Shown here piece after piece: positions 31,411-32,340 of a stretch of 32,340 nt of DNA. A program made the position numbers and the translations under genes. Position 1 is the first letter of the stretch. Each line of letters opens with the position of its first letter. Source of the DNA: Pseudomonadota bacterium (GTDB lineage Bacteria; Myxococcota_A; UBA796; SXON01); assembly GCA_030684355.1 (NCBI GenBank), contig JAUXTN010000163.1, positions 1-32,340 on the forward strand, read 5' to 3'. The notes beneath the pieces are model-generated. The model worked only from the letters and a program-made list of their open reading frames with translations. It had not been told where the DNA came from and searched no databases.

Positions 31411-31451
31411 CCGAACGCGGCCTAGGACCAACAGCCGCAGACCGCGTTCGG
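31411..31451. repeat. Inverted repeat CCGAACGCGG / CCGCGTTCGG
   Basis: Exact 10-bp arms (31411-31420 and 31442-31451) with a 21-nt loop. It lies between the palindrome array and the gene at 31561. The loop contains the restriction-site-like cctagg. It could be a terminator-like hairpin or an element boundary. Confidence 0.5.
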
Positions 31452-31560
31452 GCTGAACGACCCCCTTCAGCGCCTCGCGTTGCGGGACCCGCTCGGGGGC
31501 CGTGACCTGTCCGACCCCCTTCGGTCGGGCGGCGTCGTACAGCGGACGACGTGGTCAGGG

Positions 31561-32196
31561 GTGGAAGGCGCGTGGGCGGCGCAGGATCGGGACGAGCCGG
31601 TGACAGCGCAGCCCGCTCGCGATGGGGCTTACAACTGGGAGACCGTCGACACCGGGGTCGCGGAGGAAGAAGAGGCCGAGCCGGAAGTGGTCTTGAGCAT
31701 CACCTACGGCGCCGCCCACGGCGATCGCCACTTCGGCGGCGCGCCAACGGCGAACAAGTCAAAGTGGTCGATCTCGAAGGACGGTGCGAAGACCTTGATG
31801 GAGGCCGAGATCTCAGCCCGAATGGCGGACATCGTGGCGGCAGCCGGCGCCGACCGAACCCGGCGTATCGCATGGATTCTGGTGGCCGATTCCGACGACG
31901 CCATCGGGGACGCGGTCGGAACGACCGACATCACTCGCTTCCAGATCCAACTGCAGGCCAACCTTGCGACCGGAGACATCAGCTACCACGGCTTCCCGGA
32001 CGAGCAGGCGCTGCGGTCGGTCGCGCGCGTACCGCGCTGGGTGGCAGGAACCGCCGGTCGAGGTGGGTTTGCGCGGCGCCCAGGACGGTCGACCCGGGGG
32101 GCGACAGGAACTGTCGGTGGCGTGTGGCTCAGAGCCCCTGCGTCGTCCGCTCGTAGAGGTGCACGAGGTAGAAGCCCGCCCCGTCGACGCCGATGA
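31561..32196 (+). CDS. Protein of unknown function with repeat-derived C terminus
   Basis: The frame has a protein-like core from about 31620 to 32040: acidic NWETVDTGVAEEEEAEPEVV, then LSITYGAAHGDRHFGG, a helix MEAEISARMADIVAAAG, a strand RIAWILVADSDDAIGD and FQIQLQANLATGDISY. No family is recognised and there is no signal peptide. The start is uncertain: GTG 31561 is used, but TTG 31480 is in frame and no promoter or Shine-Dalgarno sequence decides. After about 32040 the frame runs through a diverged and a full palindrome copy, so the last 50 residues are probably not native and the gene looks truncated by the repeat. Confidence 0.45.
   Translation: MEGAWAAQDRDEPVTAQPARDGAYNWETVDTGVAEEEEAEPEVVLSITYGAAHGDRHFGGAPTANKSKWSISKDGAKTLMEAEISARMADIVAAAGADRTRRIAWILVADSDDAIGDAVGTTDITRFQIQLQANLATGDISYHGFPDEQALRSVARVPRWVAGTAGRGGFARRPGRSTRGATGTVGGVWLRAPASSARRGARGRSPPRRRR
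32101..32117. repeat. Palindrome copy in reverse orientation
   Basis: GCGACAGGAACTGTCGG is the array core read on the opposite strand. A diverged copy lies at 32042-32060 (ggcaggaaccgccggtcga). Together with the copy at 32278 it flanks a short gene remnant. Confidence 0.85.
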
Positions 32197-32277
32197 TGAC
32201 TCCCAACTTCGAAGCCGATGGCGCCGAGCATCACCAGCGCGATGGGGAGGAAGGCCAGTTGAGCGGGTGCCTCGGTG
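32129..32277 (-). pseudogene. 3' end of a membrane protein gene, frameshifted
   Basis: On the minus strand one frame reads APAQLAFLPIALVMLGAIGF and then turns Arg-rich; another frame takes over with KLGVIIGVDGAGFYLVHLYE and ends at a TGA (32131-32129). Joined by a frameshift near 32205 they make a credible last hydrophobic segment and tail. Upstream the sequence runs straight into a palindrome copy, so the 5' part appears to have been lost or to lie beyond an insertion. A sequencing error cannot be excluded. Confidence 0.35.
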
Positions 32278-32294
32278 GCGACAGGAACTGTCGG
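32278..32294. repeat. Palindrome copy at the right edge
   Basis: GCGACAGGAACTGTCGG, followed by tcgggg, in the same orientation as the copy at 32101 and opposite to the array at 30.8-31.3 kb. Confidence 0.85.
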
Positions 32295-32340
32295 TCGGGG
32301 CGGGCGGGCGCCGCGCGAGGGATCCGGCGGGCGCGCGGCC

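Larger units (their letters stand above)
30425..31560. other. Non-coding, repeat-dense region
   Basis: About 1.1 kb between the oxidoreductase promoter and the next candidate gene. It holds the hairpin repeat, the 30-bp tandem repeat, the palindrome array, and an inverted repeat at 31411-31451. I find no gene: the long open frames here translate to monotonous Arg/Gly/Ser repeats of the array, such as PRGDKNCRS. Confidence 0.7.

Overview
The window is 32.3 kb of very GC-rich DNA carrying about 25 chromosomal genes, mostly single genes or short operons. There are no rRNA or tRNA genes that I can see, no prophage and no intact insertion sequence. The GC content, the many lipoproteins, the large non-enzymatic proteins and the protein families (di-haem oxidoreductase, M18 aminopeptidase, repeat-type HNH protein) suggest a Myxococcota-like bacterium. 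That placement is inference; no marker gene is present.

Layout. 1-3.2 kb: the end of an upstream gene, a beta-helix lipoprotein, a small membrane protein facing it, and a GT-C-like membrane protein. 3.2-5.1 kb: DoxX, a DUF6165-type protein, MoaC and a DUF3105 lipoprotein. 5.3-8.6 kb: a minus-strand operon with an exported protein followed by a complete nitrate/sulfonate/taurine-type ABC importer. 8.9-12.1 kb: a radical SAM protein converging on an HNH protein. 12.1-12.8 kb: an insertion-sequence remnant. 12.8-16.9 kb: an R2K-type ATP-grasp protein divergent from a PqqB-like hydrolase, then an HSL-type hydrolase, a small unknown protein and a lipoprotein. 16.9-21.1 kb: M18 aminopeptidase, a short-chain dehydrogenase and a beta-CASP nuclease. 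21.2-28.6 kb: a 1218-residue protein of unknown function downstream of two GT-C-like membrane proteins, one of which is a clear paralogue of the 1.4 kb gene. 28.6-30.4 kb: a Cys-motif membrane protein and a di-haem oxidoreductase. 30.4-32.3 kb: a repeat-dense region with damaged or orphan genes.

Three patterns cut across the window. First, fourteen genes have a TANNNT-like hexamer ending 5-7 nt before the start codon, and most of them lack a Shine-Dalgarno sequence. This is what leaderless transcription looks like, and it helped choose starts. Second, a short palindrome (GCGACAG, 3 nt, CTGTCGC) forms an array of about eight units at 30.8-31.3 kb and recurs at the right end, inside the HNH gene and upstream of it. 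Third, in-frame minisatellites with a 15-bp unit occur in four places in three genes, including one in the predicted catalytic hairpin of the ATP-grasp protein.

The genes do not form one obvious system. The best candidates for something undescribed are the 1218-residue protein, the palindrome family and the leaderless gene organisation.
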